Of a DNA stretch of 64,000 bases, positions 34,125-43,757 are shown piece by piece. Position 1 is the first letter of the stretch, and each line of letters starts with the position of its first letter. This stretch comes from G965237725 sp965237725 (lineage in GTDB: Bacteria; Pseudomonadota; Gammaproteobacteria; Arenicellales; Poriferihabitantaceae). A program made the position numbers and the translations under genes. Under the pieces are notes generated by a model. That model was not told the DNA's origin, made no database searches, and saw only the letters and a list, made by a program, of their open reading frames with translations. Where the stretch lies: positions 1,736,001 through 1,800,000 of the forward strand of contig OZ250151.1 of the NCBI GenBank assembly GCA_965237725.1, written 5' to 3'.

Positions 34125-34970
34125 TCAAAAATAATCGTAAAGACCCTTTGCGCACTGTCTTGCAAGCGCCAGGAATTCGGGGGAATTCGAACCAGCCTGC
34201 ATTCCCACTGTTTTATTTATATCAATTAAAACAATTTTGTTATTGTTAATACAATAATCAATTTTTCCAAAATCAAGTTTCTTTTCCTTCCTGATATGGA
34301 TAATTTCAGGGTGAGGATCGATTGGCTCCCTTGAAATTTCTGTTTCACCAGTGACAACGGCGTGCCTAGAGCAAGCTTTTATCCCTTGATGGACGTTACC
34401 AAAGAATTTATAAAAATTGACGTAATAATGTCCATTAATTCTTTCTGGGAGGAATTTTTCAACTATAAAATATGGATTGCTGATGAACTTTTCCGGCACA
34501 CTCGTGATCTGATCATAGACACGGTAATCGCTGTGATTTACAAACGTATCAAATTTGACCCCTATTCGGTGCAGTGCTTTTATTGTCACTAAACTAGCGG
34601 TATTTAACGTTGCTACTTTCTCCGGCCAACCGGCAAAGTTCAAATTCGTTTTTACAATAACTTGCCCCTTGTAGTTGTCTTCAAGCTTTACCAAATTTTG
34701 GCTGAAACTTCTCTTTGAAATATCCGTAATTGATCCATTAATTACAACAGGATAACGATGGGCGAATTCAACATACTTTGCTGGGACGATCGATAGATCG
34801 ACGTGTAATATGCAGATATCTGCAGGAACAAAAATACGCGTACCAAAAAGGAACTGCACCTTATGCCCTTCTCGCTTCCAGCACTCAGCCATGAAATGAA
34901 CAGCATAATTCTTAACCACAAAATGCTTAGTGTTTTCGTGAAATAGAACCACGATTGACTTTTTATACAA
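34125..34970 (-). CDS. ATP-grasp-like protein of unknown substrate
   Basis: A 281-residue protein. The middle region has an ATP-grasp pattern: VINGSITDISKRSFSQNLV, a lysine in GQVIVKTNLNFAGWPEKV, and the metal-site end DFGKIDYCINNNKIVLIDINK. These resemble uncharacterised ATP-grasp proteins. ATP-grasp enzymes join carboxylates to amines. No known pathway member can be named. It probably shares an operon with the cyclotransferase-like gene at 33577. Confidence 0.6.
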   Translation of the reverse strand: MYKKSIVVLFHENTKHFVVKNYAVHFMAECWKREGHKVQFLFGTRIFVPADICILHVDLSIVPAKYVEFAHRYPVVINGSITDISKRSFSQNLVKLEDNYKGQVIVKTNLNFAGWPEKVATLNTASLVTIKALHRIGVKFDTFVNHSDYRVYDQITSVPEKFISNPYFIVEKFLPERINGHYYVNFYKFFGNVHQGIKACSRHAVVTGETEISREPIDPHPEIIHIRKEKKLDFGKIDYCINNNKIVLIDINKTVGMQAGSNSPEFLALARQCAKGLYDYF

Positions 34971-35417
34971 TTTTCTATGCAGAATTTACAAAATTGAAGC
35001 GTAGGGATATATTTTACTCTACAGCAACCTAGCCTATGCCGCGTTCTAATCAATGACTGCGTAGATCGGTTGAACTTGCAGTATACAAGAGACACTGTCA
35101 GTTTTGGTAGAAACCAGAAATTTTGAATTGTCGTATCAAATCCAGGTTTTTACAATCCATCAAGATTCCAGGCTTAATAGGGTATTGCTACACTCATCGC
35201 AAACTCCTTAAATTCACTATATCGACTAACAAGTATTCGCACATACGGCCTCATTTCTTCTTCGGACAAAACACCACTTGCTCACTTTGGAATAATTTCA
35301 TGCGGAAAATCGCTGGCGTAGGAGCCGATCATGCCCACCTTTGTTCTCAGTGCTCTGTCTATTGTTTACCCGGTCCGATAAATAGGCCAATTATGGCTAC
35401 AAGGCTATAATGAAGAA
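34971..35417. other. Non-coding gap between the two divergent cyclotransferase-region genes
   Basis: This 447-bp stretch has only short frames without coding character. It should carry divergent promoters for the ATP-grasp-like gene (minus) and the second cyclotransferase (plus). I see no clear motif, repeat or RNA. Confidence 0.45.
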
Positions 35418-36005
35418 ATGACCAATACAAGAAATTACTTTGCCTACGGATCCAATATGAACCAGGGTGTGTTTTCCGAGCGGCGCGGTATAAACCCTCA
35501 ATTCATCGCGCCTGCGAAAGTCACTGGATGGCAATTGGCAATGGAGCATCCCGGAGTGCCCATTATTGAACCCGTGTTCGCCACAATCAAGGAACAAAAA
35601 AACGCGGTGGTCCATGGCGTGCTCTACAAGCTCATAGATAGTGACTTTGAACGCCTGAATAATTCTGAGGGAGCAGCATACCGGTTGGTATGGGTTAACA
35701 ACATTGAGTGTGAGGGTAGAATGTTCCGGGGGTGTACATTTGTCAGCCCGGAATCCTGTACCGGAAGGAAGCCCTCCAGGCGATATATGCAAATTTTAAT
35801 TCAAGGCGCAAAACAAAATAATTTGCCGAAAAGTTATATAGCGGATTTGGAAAATATCAAAGCCATACATTTGCCGCTTGTTTCTTCGCTTGTAGACTTA
35901 CTGGCTAAAATGGCACTGAAATACACGGCATCAGGGCGACGTCTGAATCTGATATTCGTCAAATTCGGCGCATCATCCAAAAATACTGACCAGGGATCAG
36001 ACTAG
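35418..36005 (+). CDS. Gamma-glutamylcyclotransferase-like protein, copy 2
   Basis: A 195-residue protein with YFAYGSNMNQGVFSERRG and the putative catalytic Glu in LNNSEGAAYRLVWV. It is diverged from the copy at 33577, so it is not a recent duplication. It extends about 25 residues past the fold as a basic tail ending in LNLIFVKFG. A role in gamma-glutamyl amine or peptide turnover is expected; specificity is unknown. Confidence 0.83.
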   Translation: MTNTRNYFAYGSNMNQGVFSERRGINPQFIAPAKVTGWQLAMEHPGVPIIEPVFATIKEQKNAVVHGVLYKLIDSDFERLNNSEGAAYRLVWVNNIECEGRMFRGCTFVSPESCTGRKPSRRYMQILIQGAKQNNLPKSYIADLENIKAIHLPLVSSLVDLLAKMALKYTASGRRLNLIFVKFGASSKNTDQGSD

Positions 36006-36065
36006 TGAGACTTACAGCGGATATCGATAATAGTCCGTTACCACAGGCAAACAACACAAGATAGT

Positions 36066-36767
36066 ATGAATGCTCCTGTAATTTTGAAAGCTACCGGTGT
36101 ATCTCGCGCCTTCCAGGAAGGGCAAAACCAGCGCAAGGTATTAACAAACGTTAATTTTGAACTTAAAAAGGGAGAACGAATTGCCTTGCTGGGTCGGAGT
36201 GGTAGTGGAAAATCAACTTTACTGAATCTATTGGCGGGGGTCGACCTTCCGGATGCGGGTAAAATTGCTATTGATTCCAATAGCCTGACCGAACTCACCG
36301 AAAACCAACGGACTCTCTTTCGAAGACAGCATATCGGATTTATTTATCAATTATTTAATTTGATCCCCACGCTAACCGTAGTCGAAAATATTTCTCTGCC
36401 CCTTGAGCTAAACAGGGTGCCAAGAACGGAGATAGGTCATCGGTCAAATGTAATGTTGAATGCCATTGGATTGGGTGATCGCGGAAACACCTATCCCGAC
36501 CAATTATCTGGAGGGGAGCAGCAGCGAGTAGCAATCGCCCGTGGAATGATCCACAACCCATTATTGGTGCTGGCAGATGAACCAACCGGCAATCTGGATG
36601 CTGATTCCGGACGGCAAGTAATGAAATTATTAGACAACCTGGCAAACCAAAATCAGCAATCACTAATTGTCGTCACCCATAGTATGGAAATTGCGAGGTC
36701 GGCAGAACGGGTACTAGAGCTGAAGGATGGTGTAGTGACAGATGCCCAGGATGATCTGGAACAGTAA
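36066..36767 (+). CDS. ABC exporter ATPase (LolD/MacB/AttE-like)
   Basis: A 233-residue ATPase. Walker A is LLGRSGSGKSTLLNLLAG, the signature LSGGEQQRVAIARG, Walker B LLVLADEPTGNLD, H-loop VVTHSME. It belongs to the family that drives MacB- or LolCDE-type mechanotransmission. It pairs with the following FtsX-like permease, whose ATG overlaps its stop (TAATG). Confidence 0.9.
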   Translation: MNAPVILKATGVSRAFQEGQNQRKVLTNVNFELKKGERIALLGRSGSGKSTLLNLLAGVDLPDAGKIAIDSNSLTELTENQRTLFRRQHIGFIYQLFNLIPTLTVVENISLPLELNRVPRTEIGHRSNVMLNAIGLGDRGNTYPDQLSGGEQQRVAIARGMIHNPLLVLADEPTGNLDADSGRQVMKLLDNLANQNQQSLIVVTHSMEIARSAERVLELKDGVVTDAQDDLEQ

Positions 36768-39280
36768 TGGATCGATTGTCACTGGCGATATTTCGGCATC
36801 TCGTTCGCCACCGATGGCAGACTCTTTTTGCCGTTCTGGGTGTTGTCTTGGGTGTAACTGTAGTCGTCGCCGTTGACCTTGCCAACCAAAGCGCTCGTCG
36901 AGCATTTGATCTCTCCATGGAACAGGTTAGCGGGAAAACAAGCCATCAGCTTATAGGTGGACCAAATGGAATAGCGGAGGGTTTTTATACCGAACTTAAG
37001 CTTACCCATGGCTACAAAAAATCGGCGCCCATCGTAGAAGGCGATGTGCAGTTTAAGGATGAAAATTTTACATTGCTCGGACTTGATATTTTTGCTGAAA
37101 AACCTTTCCGGTCCATTGCTTCTGCCACTGACCAAAACTGGTTAGACGAGTTGGTAACCCAGACAGACGCAGTGCTTGTTTCTGCCGCTAGCGCGAATCG
37201 ATTGAACATTGCAGTTGGAGATCCAGTTAATATTAAAGTTGCGGGAGTTCCAAAGAATGTGGAAGTGATTGGAATATTCGGTGAGGCCAGCGAAAAAGCA
37301 CTGGATGGAATGTTGGTAGCGGATATCGCGACTGCCCAGGAATTATTGGGGAGGACAGGACTGCTTGACCGAATCGACCTCATTCTCGAAGATAACGATG
37401 AAGCGCAGCTTTCGGATCTGCTGCCATCCGGAATACGACTGGTTCGCCCCCAGCAAAGGAATCGGAACCTGGGGGATCTAAGCAATTCTTTTCAGACCAA
37501 TCTTGTTGCCATGAGTTTGCTCGCTTTATTGGTGGGCGGCTTCCTGATCTACAACGCCATAAGCTTTTCGGTTCTCCAGCGTCGCTCATTGATTGGTGTC
37601 TTACGCATGGTTGGAGTGACGAAAATTCAGGTATTTATCCGGATAATTATTGAGGCGTTGATCATCGGCATGGTGGGAACCCTGATAGGCGTTGCTGGTG
37701 GTATCTTGCTGGGCCATGGGTTAGTCAGGCTGGTTGTTCGTACCATTAACGACCTTTATTTCAATCTGAATCTCTCTCAACTGATGCTCTCGCCTGGCAT
37801 GCTGTTGAAGGGAATACTACTGGGACTGGTGGTAACATTAATTGCTGCAATAGTCCCTGCGCTTGAAGCTTCAAGGTCTCGACCGTATGCCGCTGCAAGA
37901 CGATCAGTATTGGAGCAAAGTACTTTCCGCGCTGTACCCTGGCTGGCATTGGCTGGCATTGGGAGCATATTTTTCGGTATATTGATTGTTCGCTATTCGA
38001 GTAGTGCACTTGTACCGGGGTTTGCCGGATTGTTTTTTATTATTGCTGGTTACTGTTTGATGGTGCCCTGGATGGCGCTGGGAATGACACATCTGATTTC
38101 GCCACTGCTTGCCAGACTCTTTGGAATTGTTGGCTATTTCTCTGCAAGGGGGATAAGCGCCAGTTTAAGTCGGACCGGCCTTGCTATGGCTGCGTTAACT
38201 TTGGCTATTGCTGCCACAATAGGCATGGGGGTCATGGTAGACAGTTTTCGTAACACCGTATCCAGCTGGCTTGCAGTTTCGATGAAAGGAGATATTTATT
38301 TATCTATTCCACAACGCTCTTCTCGCCGAACCGGGACTCCACTGCCTGGGGCATTGCTTGATCAACTGGGAGATATGGATGAAATTGACAGTATCAGCAG
38401 CGGACGCTTGGTTAAGGTCGAGGCAAGATCTGGTTCGATCAACCTGTTGGCACTGGAAGTATCCGAGGGCGGAAAGCTCAACTTTGTCTTTAAAGGCAAA
38501 AATTTGCCCGATTTATGGCCAGGATTTCAACGTGGTGAGTATGTATTTATTTCCGAGCCTTATGCGTTCCACAATCATACCGGGCCGGGTGAGACAATTT
38601 ATCTTTTAACCGAGGAAGGTGAAAAGCCATTCACAATCGCTGGCGTGTTTACTGACTACGGTTCTGACAGCGGTCTTGCAGTAATCGATCGAAAATACTA
38701 TGCACAGTTGTGGAGAGACAATAATATTTCTTCTGTTGGTATTTATCTGAAAGAGAATGAATCTGTAGATAGTGTGATCAAACTGTTAAATACGTCGGCG
38801 GCAAAAATAGATAGTCGAATCAGAGTGCGTTCCAATGGTGAAATTCGGCAGCATACGCTGGCGATATTTGATCGTACATTCACAATTACTCGAGTACTGA
38901 GGTTATTGGTCACGTTAGTGGCTTTTATTGGAATTCTTTGCGCTTTGATGTCGATTCAGTTCGAACGGGCAAAGGAACATGCTGTTCTTCGCGCAAGCGG
39001 AATGACCCGCAGAGAACTTATGATCCAGGTTACATTGCAAACCGGGCTGATGGGTGTCATGGCCGGGCTACTTGCATTGCCTCTGGGGTTGATAATTTCC
39101 GAAATGCTTATCCATGTTATCAATCTACGATCTTTTGGATGGACCATGCAAAGCATATGGGTACCGCAGATATACATCGAATCATTGTTGCTGGCAGTGT
39201 TCGCTGCCTTACTGGCAGGAATCTACCCCGGGTATCGCATGGCAAAAGAATCCCCCGCGACAGCTTTGAGAGAGGAATAG
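36767..39280 (+). CDS. FtsX-like ABC exporter permease with two FtsX domains (AttF/AttG-like)
   Basis: An 837-residue membrane protein. An N-terminal helix (TLFAVLGVVLGVTVVVAVDL) precedes a periplasmic region, then three helices near 245-390 (first FtsX domain). A second such unit near 390-500 leads into another periplasmic region, and three C-terminal helices near 710-830 end it. Such permeases move substrates between membrane and periplasm rather than pump through the membrane. The arrangement ATPase-permease-lipocalin matches AttEFGH. Confidence 0.85.
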   Translation: MDRLSLAIFRHLVRHRWQTLFAVLGVVLGVTVVVAVDLANQSARRAFDLSMEQVSGKTSHQLIGGPNGIAEGFYTELKLTHGYKKSAPIVEGDVQFKDENFTLLGLDIFAEKPFRSIASATDQNWLDELVTQTDAVLVSAASANRLNIAVGDPVNIKVAGVPKNVEVIGIFGEASEKALDGMLVADIATAQELLGRTGLLDRIDLILEDNDEAQLSDLLPSGIRLVRPQQRNRNLGDLSNSFQTNLVAMSLLALLVGGFLIYNAISFSVLQRRSLIGVLRMVGVTKIQVFIRIIIEALIIGMVGTLIGVAGGILLGHGLVRLVVRTINDLYFNLNLSQLMLSPGMLLKGILLGLVVTLIAAIVPALEASRSRPYAAARRSVLEQSTFRAVPWLALAGIGSIFFGILIVRYSSSALVPGFAGLFFIIAGYCLMVPWMALGMTHLISPLLARLFGIVGYFSARGISASLSRTGLAMAALTLAIAATIGMGVMVDSFRNTVSSWLAVSMKGDIYLSIPQRSSRRTGTPLPGALLDQLGDMDEIDSISSGRLVKVEARSGSINLLALEVSEGGKLNFVFKGKNLPDLWPGFQRGEYVFISEPYAFHNHTGPGETIYLLTEEGEKPFTIAGVFTDYGSDSGLAVIDRKYYAQLWRDNNISSVGIYLKENESVDSVIKLLNTSAAKIDSRIRVRSNGEIRQHTLAIFDRTFTITRVLRLLVTLVAFIGILCALMSIQFERAKEHAVLRASGMTRRELMIQVTLQTGLMGVMAGLLALPLGLIISEMLIHVINLRSFGWTMQSIWVPQIYIESLLLAVFAALLAGIYPGYRMAKESPATALREE

Positions 39281-39283
39281 CTT

Positions 39284-40402
39284 TTGAGGGCTAAAATACT
39301 ACATTGCCTATGCGGAGCATTAATGCTTTCTGCGGTTGCCTGTTCCACCGAAAATCTCGAGAGCGATCCCGCGATTTCGCTGGAGTCTGCCCTGGGTGGG
39401 GAAGCGGATTTGGGATTTCTACGTGCGCTTGAACATAGAGAGTTTAGATTCCCTGAAGATCATAGCGCCCACAATGGTTACCGCAATGAGTGGTGGTACA
39501 TCACCGGTAACCTGGAAACTTCTCAGGGACGTGCATTCGGCTACCAGATAACATTTTTCCGCATCGCCCTGACTTCCGATACTGAAAAAAAACGTCAGTC
39601 TCGATGGGCCACGAATCATATTTGGATGGCTCACGTCGCATTGACTGATCCCGAAGGCAGGCAACATATATCCCAGGAAAAACTGGCTCGAGAGGCGATG
39701 GAACTGGCCGGTGTTCGCCAGGACCCGTTTAAAATTTGGGTGGGCGACTGGCAGCTGCAGAGTCCAAACACATCATTTCCATGGCAGCTTAAAGTGGATG
39801 GAGAGAATTTTGAACTGGAATTGAATGTTGATGCGCTAACCAGCCCGGTATTGCAAGGTGACCGGGGGCTGAGTCAAAAAAGCAGTAATCCTGGAAACGC
39901 GTCTTATTATTATTCTATCACTCGATTAACAACCCGGGGAACAATCAAAATAGGTGCTGAACTATTTGCTGTAACTGGACTTTCCTGGTTGGACCGGGAA
40001 TGGAGCACTAGCGCTCTTGGAGAGAGTCAGGTTGGTTGGGACTGGTTTTCCCTGCAACTGGATGAGGGTACAGATCTTATGTTCTACAACCTGAGAAACC
40101 GGGAGGGTAAAAGTGACCCAAATAGCGCTGGAATAATTTTGACAGCAAATGGCCGCCAGATTTTGCTGGACCATACTAACCTGGAATTAGCGCCAATACG
40201 CTGGTGGGTAAATTCGAAGGGTGTGAAATATCCTGTAGCCTGGGAACTCCATATAAAACCGCAGAAAAGAAAATTGGTCGTTGCATCGGTTATAAACAAC
40301 CAGGAAATGGACTTGAGCGTGAAATATTGGGAAGGTATGGTTACTGTAACTGAGAACAACATGGAAATTGGAAAGGGATACCTGGAATTGACAGGGTATT
40401 GA
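39284..40402 (+). CDS. AttH/CrtC-type lipocalin-like lipoprotein
   Basis: A 372-residue protein. A lipoprotein signal ends at Cys20 (LSAVAC). The conserved AttH/carotenoid 1,2-hydratase core begins with FRFPEDHSAHNGYRNEWWYITGNL, and the catalytic-domain tail has LDREWSTSALGESQVGWDWFSLQL. The lipocalin-like double domain could bind a hydrophobic ligand handed on by the ABC exporter. Carotenoid hydratase activity is unlikely: no crt genes are present. Start is TTG, 4 bp after the permease. Third gene of the operon. Confidence 0.85.
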   Translation: MRAKILHCLCGALMLSAVACSTENLESDPAISLESALGGEADLGFLRALEHREFRFPEDHSAHNGYRNEWWYITGNLETSQGRAFGYQITFFRIALTSDTEKKRQSRWATNHIWMAHVALTDPEGRQHISQEKLAREAMELAGVRQDPFKIWVGDWQLQSPNTSFPWQLKVDGENFELELNVDALTSPVLQGDRGLSQKSSNPGNASYYYSITRLTTRGTIKIGAELFAVTGLSWLDREWSTSALGESQVGWDWFSLQLDEGTDLMFYNLRNREGKSDPNSAGIILTANGRQILLDHTNLELAPIRWWVNSKGVKYPVAWELHIKPQKRKLVVASVINNQEMDLSVKYWEGMVTVTENNMEIGKGYLELTGY

Positions 40403-40479
40403 AATTTTAGCGCCTATGATTTTATTCCATCAGTTGTTCCAAGTACTACAAAGACATTGTTATCATTTAGCTTCCCCAT

Positions 40480-40866
40480 TTATTCTCCGCAGTGAAAGAC
40501 GGCCTCTATATTGTAACCATCGGGGTCGAATACGAAGGTTGCGTAATAGTTTTTGTGAAAGTGGGGACGAAAACCAGGTGCACCGTTATCCCGTCCACCT
40601 GCAGCTAGAGCTGCATCATAAAATGCAACAACTTGCGCTGAGGTTTGCGCACGAAAAGCAATATGATTCCTTGGGAAGAACGGGCTGCCACTGGTTATCC
40701 AGAAGTCCCCGCCAGGATCATCCCCTTTCTTGAGTTCGGCCGAGCCAAATCCAATACCATCGTCTAACTCCAGGCGGACTACATATCCTAAAGTGGCAAG
40801 AACCGACTCGTAAAATTTCTTGCTTAGAGCAAGGTCTTCGACATTAATTCCTGTGTGATCGATCAT
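40480..40866 (-). CDS. VOC-family (glyoxalase/dioxygenase fold) protein
   Basis: A 128-residue protein with the vicinal-oxygen-chelate pattern: DHTGINVEDLALSKKFYESVL, NHIAFRAQTSAQVVAFYDAAL and YYATFVFDPDGYNIEAVFH. Metal-ligand positions (His, His/Glu) are present. The reaction is not readable. It follows gcdH by 39 bp on the same strand and may be cotranscribed. Confidence 0.85.
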   Translation of the reverse strand: MIDHTGINVEDLALSKKFYESVLATLGYVVRLELDDGIGFGSAELKKGDDPGGDFWITSGSPFFPRNHIAFRAQTSAQVVAFYDAALAAGGRDNGAPGFRPHFHKNYYATFVFDPDGYNIEAVFHCGE

Positions 40867-40905
40867 CGAAAGCCTCTGACTCCAGGATCTTTTGTGATTT
40901 CGCTT

Positions 40906-42081
40906 TTAAAAGAAGGCTTGAAGGCCAGTCTGAGCCCTACCCAAAATCAACGCATGAACGTCGTGGGTGCCTTCATAAGTATTAACCGACTCCAGATTAC
41001 ACATATGCCGAATCACATGATATTCATCTGATACGCCATTTCCGCCATGAATGTCCCGCGCCATTCTTGCGATATCGAGGGCTTTTCCACAATTGTTGCG
41101 TTTAATAAGAGAAATGTTTTCCACCGGACAACAATCATCATCCATCATCCGCCCCGTCCGAAGACAGGCTTGCAATCCAAGAGTAATTTCGGTTTGCATG
41201 TCTACCAGCTTTTTCTGGATTAACTGGGTTTGAGCCAATGGCCGACCGAACTGCTTTCGATCCATTGCATAGTTTCGTGCCGCATGCCAACAGAATTCTG
41301 CCGCACCCATAACACCCCAGGCAATTCCGAATCTTGCCTTGTTTAAACAACCAAAGGGACCTTTTAACCCTTCAACCCCGGACAAGATATTTTCCTCGGG
41401 CACAAATACGTCTTTCATTACGATTTCGCCGGTGACCGATGCACGCAAGCTCATTTTTCCTTCAATTTTTGGGGTGCTAAAACCGGCCATCCCCCTTTCC
41501 AGAATAAAACCGCGGATCACGTCATCCAGTTTTGCCCAGACAATGGCGATATCGGCAATAGGCGCATTACTGATCCACATCTTGCTGCCATTCAGCAAGT
41601 ATCCGTCATCAACCTTTTTGGCCCGGCTTTTCATTCCACCTGGATCGGAGCCATGATCTGGCTCTGTAAGACCAAAACAACCAATCAATTCCCCAGTGGC
41701 AAGCTTAGGCAGGAATTTCTGTTTTTGATTTTCATCGCCATAGGCGAAAATCGGATGCATGACCAGGGCTGACTGCACGCTCATTGCCGAGCGATAACCG
41801 CTGTCTACTCGTTCCACCTCCCTTGCAATCAATCCATTGCTGACGTGATTCAGCCCTGCACCACCGTATTGCTCCGGTAGCGTGCTGCCCAGCATACCCA
41901 GTTCACCAAACTGACGCATAATTTCCGGGTCAAATTTTTCATGTCGATTTGCCTCGACAATTCCGGGCATTAATGTGCCGTCACAAAATTCCCGCATACT
42001 GTCGCGGACCATTCTTTCTTCCTCGCTTAACTGGGAATCGAAATCGAATGGGTCTTGCCATTGAAAAGGATGAGTTGCCAT
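40906..42081 (-). CDS. gcdH: Glutaryl-CoA dehydrogenase
   Basis: A 391-residue acyl-CoA dehydrogenase. Segments ACFGLTEPDHGSDPGGM and NGSKMWISNAPIAD mark FAD and acyl-CoA binding. The C-terminal catalytic Glu is in NLESVNTYEGTHDVHALILGR, the form found in glutaryl-CoA dehydrogenases. It oxidises and decarboxylates glutaryl-CoA to crotonyl-CoA in lysine and tryptophan breakdown. The N-terminus (WQDPFDFDSQLSEEERMVRD) supports this over other family members. No CoA-transferase or regulator for the pathway is adjacent. Confidence 0.9.
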   Translation of the reverse strand: MATHPFQWQDPFDFDSQLSEEERMVRDSMREFCDGTLMPGIVEANRHEKFDPEIMRQFGELGMLGSTLPEQYGGAGLNHVSNGLIAREVERVDSGYRSAMSVQSALVMHPIFAYGDENQKQKFLPKLATGELIGCFGLTEPDHGSDPGGMKSRAKKVDDGYLLNGSKMWISNAPIADIAIVWAKLDDVIRGFILERGMAGFSTPKIEGKMSLRASVTGEIVMKDVFVPEENILSGVEGLKGPFGCLNKARFGIAWGVMGAAEFCWHAARNYAMDRKQFGRPLAQTQLIQKKLVDMQTEITLGLQACLRTGRMMDDDCCPVENISLIKRNNCGKALDIARMARDIHGGNGVSDEYHVIRHMCNLESVNTYEGTHDVHALILGRAQTGLQAFF

Positions 42082-42113
42082 AATTATTCTCTTAACGAAA
42101 TTCTAAAATTGTT

Positions 42114-43754
42114 CTAATCTTTCTTCGGTTTGCTGATTATTGCACTCAACAACAGAAAGCCCCCTACAGCAGACAACACCCAGCCAGCCAGGGGCATGGT
42201 ATCGAGTTGCCCTGGATCGGGTAATATCAATAATGATGTAACTGCCAGTCCGGTTCCGATAATCAATTTGACAGTGCGTTTGTGCTGATGGGCCATCTGG
42301 TTTTTTAAAGCGTCAATTTTGTCGTCCTGGGTGCGGATAATCAACTCATCATTTTTTAATCGATACATTAACTGGTGAGCCAACCCCGGAAGTTCCGGCG
42401 CCAGGGTAAACAAGTTTGGTAATTCGCGTTTTATAGTTCGATACGCCGCCTTGGGCCCTATTTGTTCGCTCATCCATTTTTCCAGAAATGGTTTCGCGGT
42501 TTCCCACAGGTCGAGCTCGGGATAAAGCTGTCGACCAAGGCCTTCGATGTTCAAAAGGGTCTTTTGTAGCAAAACCAGCTGGGGCTGGACCGGCATATTA
42601 AATCTTCTGGCAATACGGAAAAGATCAATAAGAAATGTGCCAAAAGAGATTTCGCTAATGGGTCTGGCAAATATCGGTTCGCATACAGTACGAATGGCGC
42701 CTTCAAAATCTTCCGCCTTTGTGGTTGGCGGCACCCACCCCGCACGAATGTGGGCGTCTGCCACCCGATGATAATCGCGATTAAAAAAGGCCAGCAAATT
42801 TTCAGCGAGATAGCGTTTGTCCGCGGTGCTCAAAGTCCCCATGATGCCAAAATCAACCGCACGGTACTGGCCGTTTTCAGCCACAAAGATATTGCCCGGA
42901 TGCATGTCAGCATGAAAAAATCCATCCCGAAATGCCTGGGTGAAAAATATCTCTACTCCGGCGTGGGCGAGTTTTTTCATGTCTATTTCGGCTTCTTTTA
43001 ATTTTTCGATATCACGAATGGGAATGCCGTAAATACGTTCCATTACCAGTACATTGCGCCGGGTGTGTTCCCAATAGACTGCGGGAACATAAATCAGATC
43101 CGAGTTTTCGAAATTGATTTTCAACTGACTGGCATTGGCGCCTTCGCGCATCATATCCAGTTCGTCGTGGATGGTTTTGTCGTAATCAGAAATAATTTCT
43201 TTTGGCTTCAGCCGTTTTCCCTGGGACCAGTATTTATCAGCAAGATCAGCCAGCAGATGAAGCAATTTCAGATCACGCTGAATAATCGGCTCAATATCTG
43301 GTCGCAACACCTTGACGACAACTTCGCTGCCATCGTGCAGTTGGGCGTAGTGCACCTGGGCTACGGAGGCTGAGGCGGTAGAATTCTCATCAAAAGATTT
43401 AAAATGTTTGGCCAACTCATCGCCGTAAGCGGATTCAATAATTTTGACTGCCTGTTCTCCAGGAAACGGTGGTACCTTGTCCTGCAGGGCGGTAAGAGAC
43501 TGGGCAATATCTTGTGGCAATAAGTCCGGCCGTGTCGAGAGAATCTGTCCAAATTTCACAAATACCGGTCCGAGTTCTTCCAATGCCATTCGGATTCGTT
43601 CACCTCGGGGTAGATCACGATGACGACGTACCGGAATGAGTTTGAATAGGAACGCGTAAGGTCGGAATAAATGTAATGCCGAAACAAACTCATCCAGTCC
43701 ATGCCGGGTTAATACCCGGGCGATTCTTAACAAATGGAAAAAGTTTCGGCTCAA
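42114..43754 (-). CDS. ubiB: Ubiquinone biosynthesis kinase-like protein UbiB
   Basis: A 546-residue atypical kinase-like protein. The UbiB motif GPVFVKFGQILSTRPDLLP is followed by ASASVAQVHYA and VVVKVLRPDIE (Lys), then the catalytic-loop-like FFHADMHPGNIFV and DFGIMG. Two C-terminal transmembrane helices (VKLIIGTGLAVTSLLIL and WVLSAVGGFLLLSAII) anchor it to the membrane. Its ATPase assists coenzyme Q synthesis. Third gene of ubiE-ubiJ-ubiB, spaced 3 bp after ubiJ. Confidence 0.96.
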   Translation of the reverse strand: MSRNFFHLLRIARVLTRHGLDEFVSALHLFRPYAFLFKLIPVRRHRDLPRGERIRMALEELGPVFVKFGQILSTRPDLLPQDIAQSLTALQDKVPPFPGEQAVKIIESAYGDELAKHFKSFDENSTASASVAQVHYAQLHDGSEVVVKVLRPDIEPIIQRDLKLLHLLADLADKYWSQGKRLKPKEIISDYDKTIHDELDMMREGANASQLKINFENSDLIYVPAVYWEHTRRNVLVMERIYGIPIRDIEKLKEAEIDMKKLAHAGVEIFFTQAFRDGFFHADMHPGNIFVAENGQYRAVDFGIMGTLSTADKRYLAENLLAFFNRDYHRVADAHIRAGWVPPTTKAEDFEGAIRTVCEPIFARPISEISFGTFLIDLFRIARRFNMPVQPQLVLLQKTLLNIEGLGRQLYPELDLWETAKPFLEKWMSEQIGPKAAYRTIKRELPNLFTLAPELPGLAHQLMYRLKNDELIIRTQDDKIDALKNQMAHQHKRTVKLIIGTGLAVTSLLILPDPGQLDTMPLAGWVLSAVGGFLLLSAIISKPKKD

Positions 43755-43757
43755 GGT

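Noticed and set aside
39284..40402. Carotenoid biosynthesis gene crtC
   Set aside because: The lipocalin-like core matches AttH as well as CrtC, but the lipoprotein signal and ABC exporter context fit AttEFGH, and no other crt gene is present.
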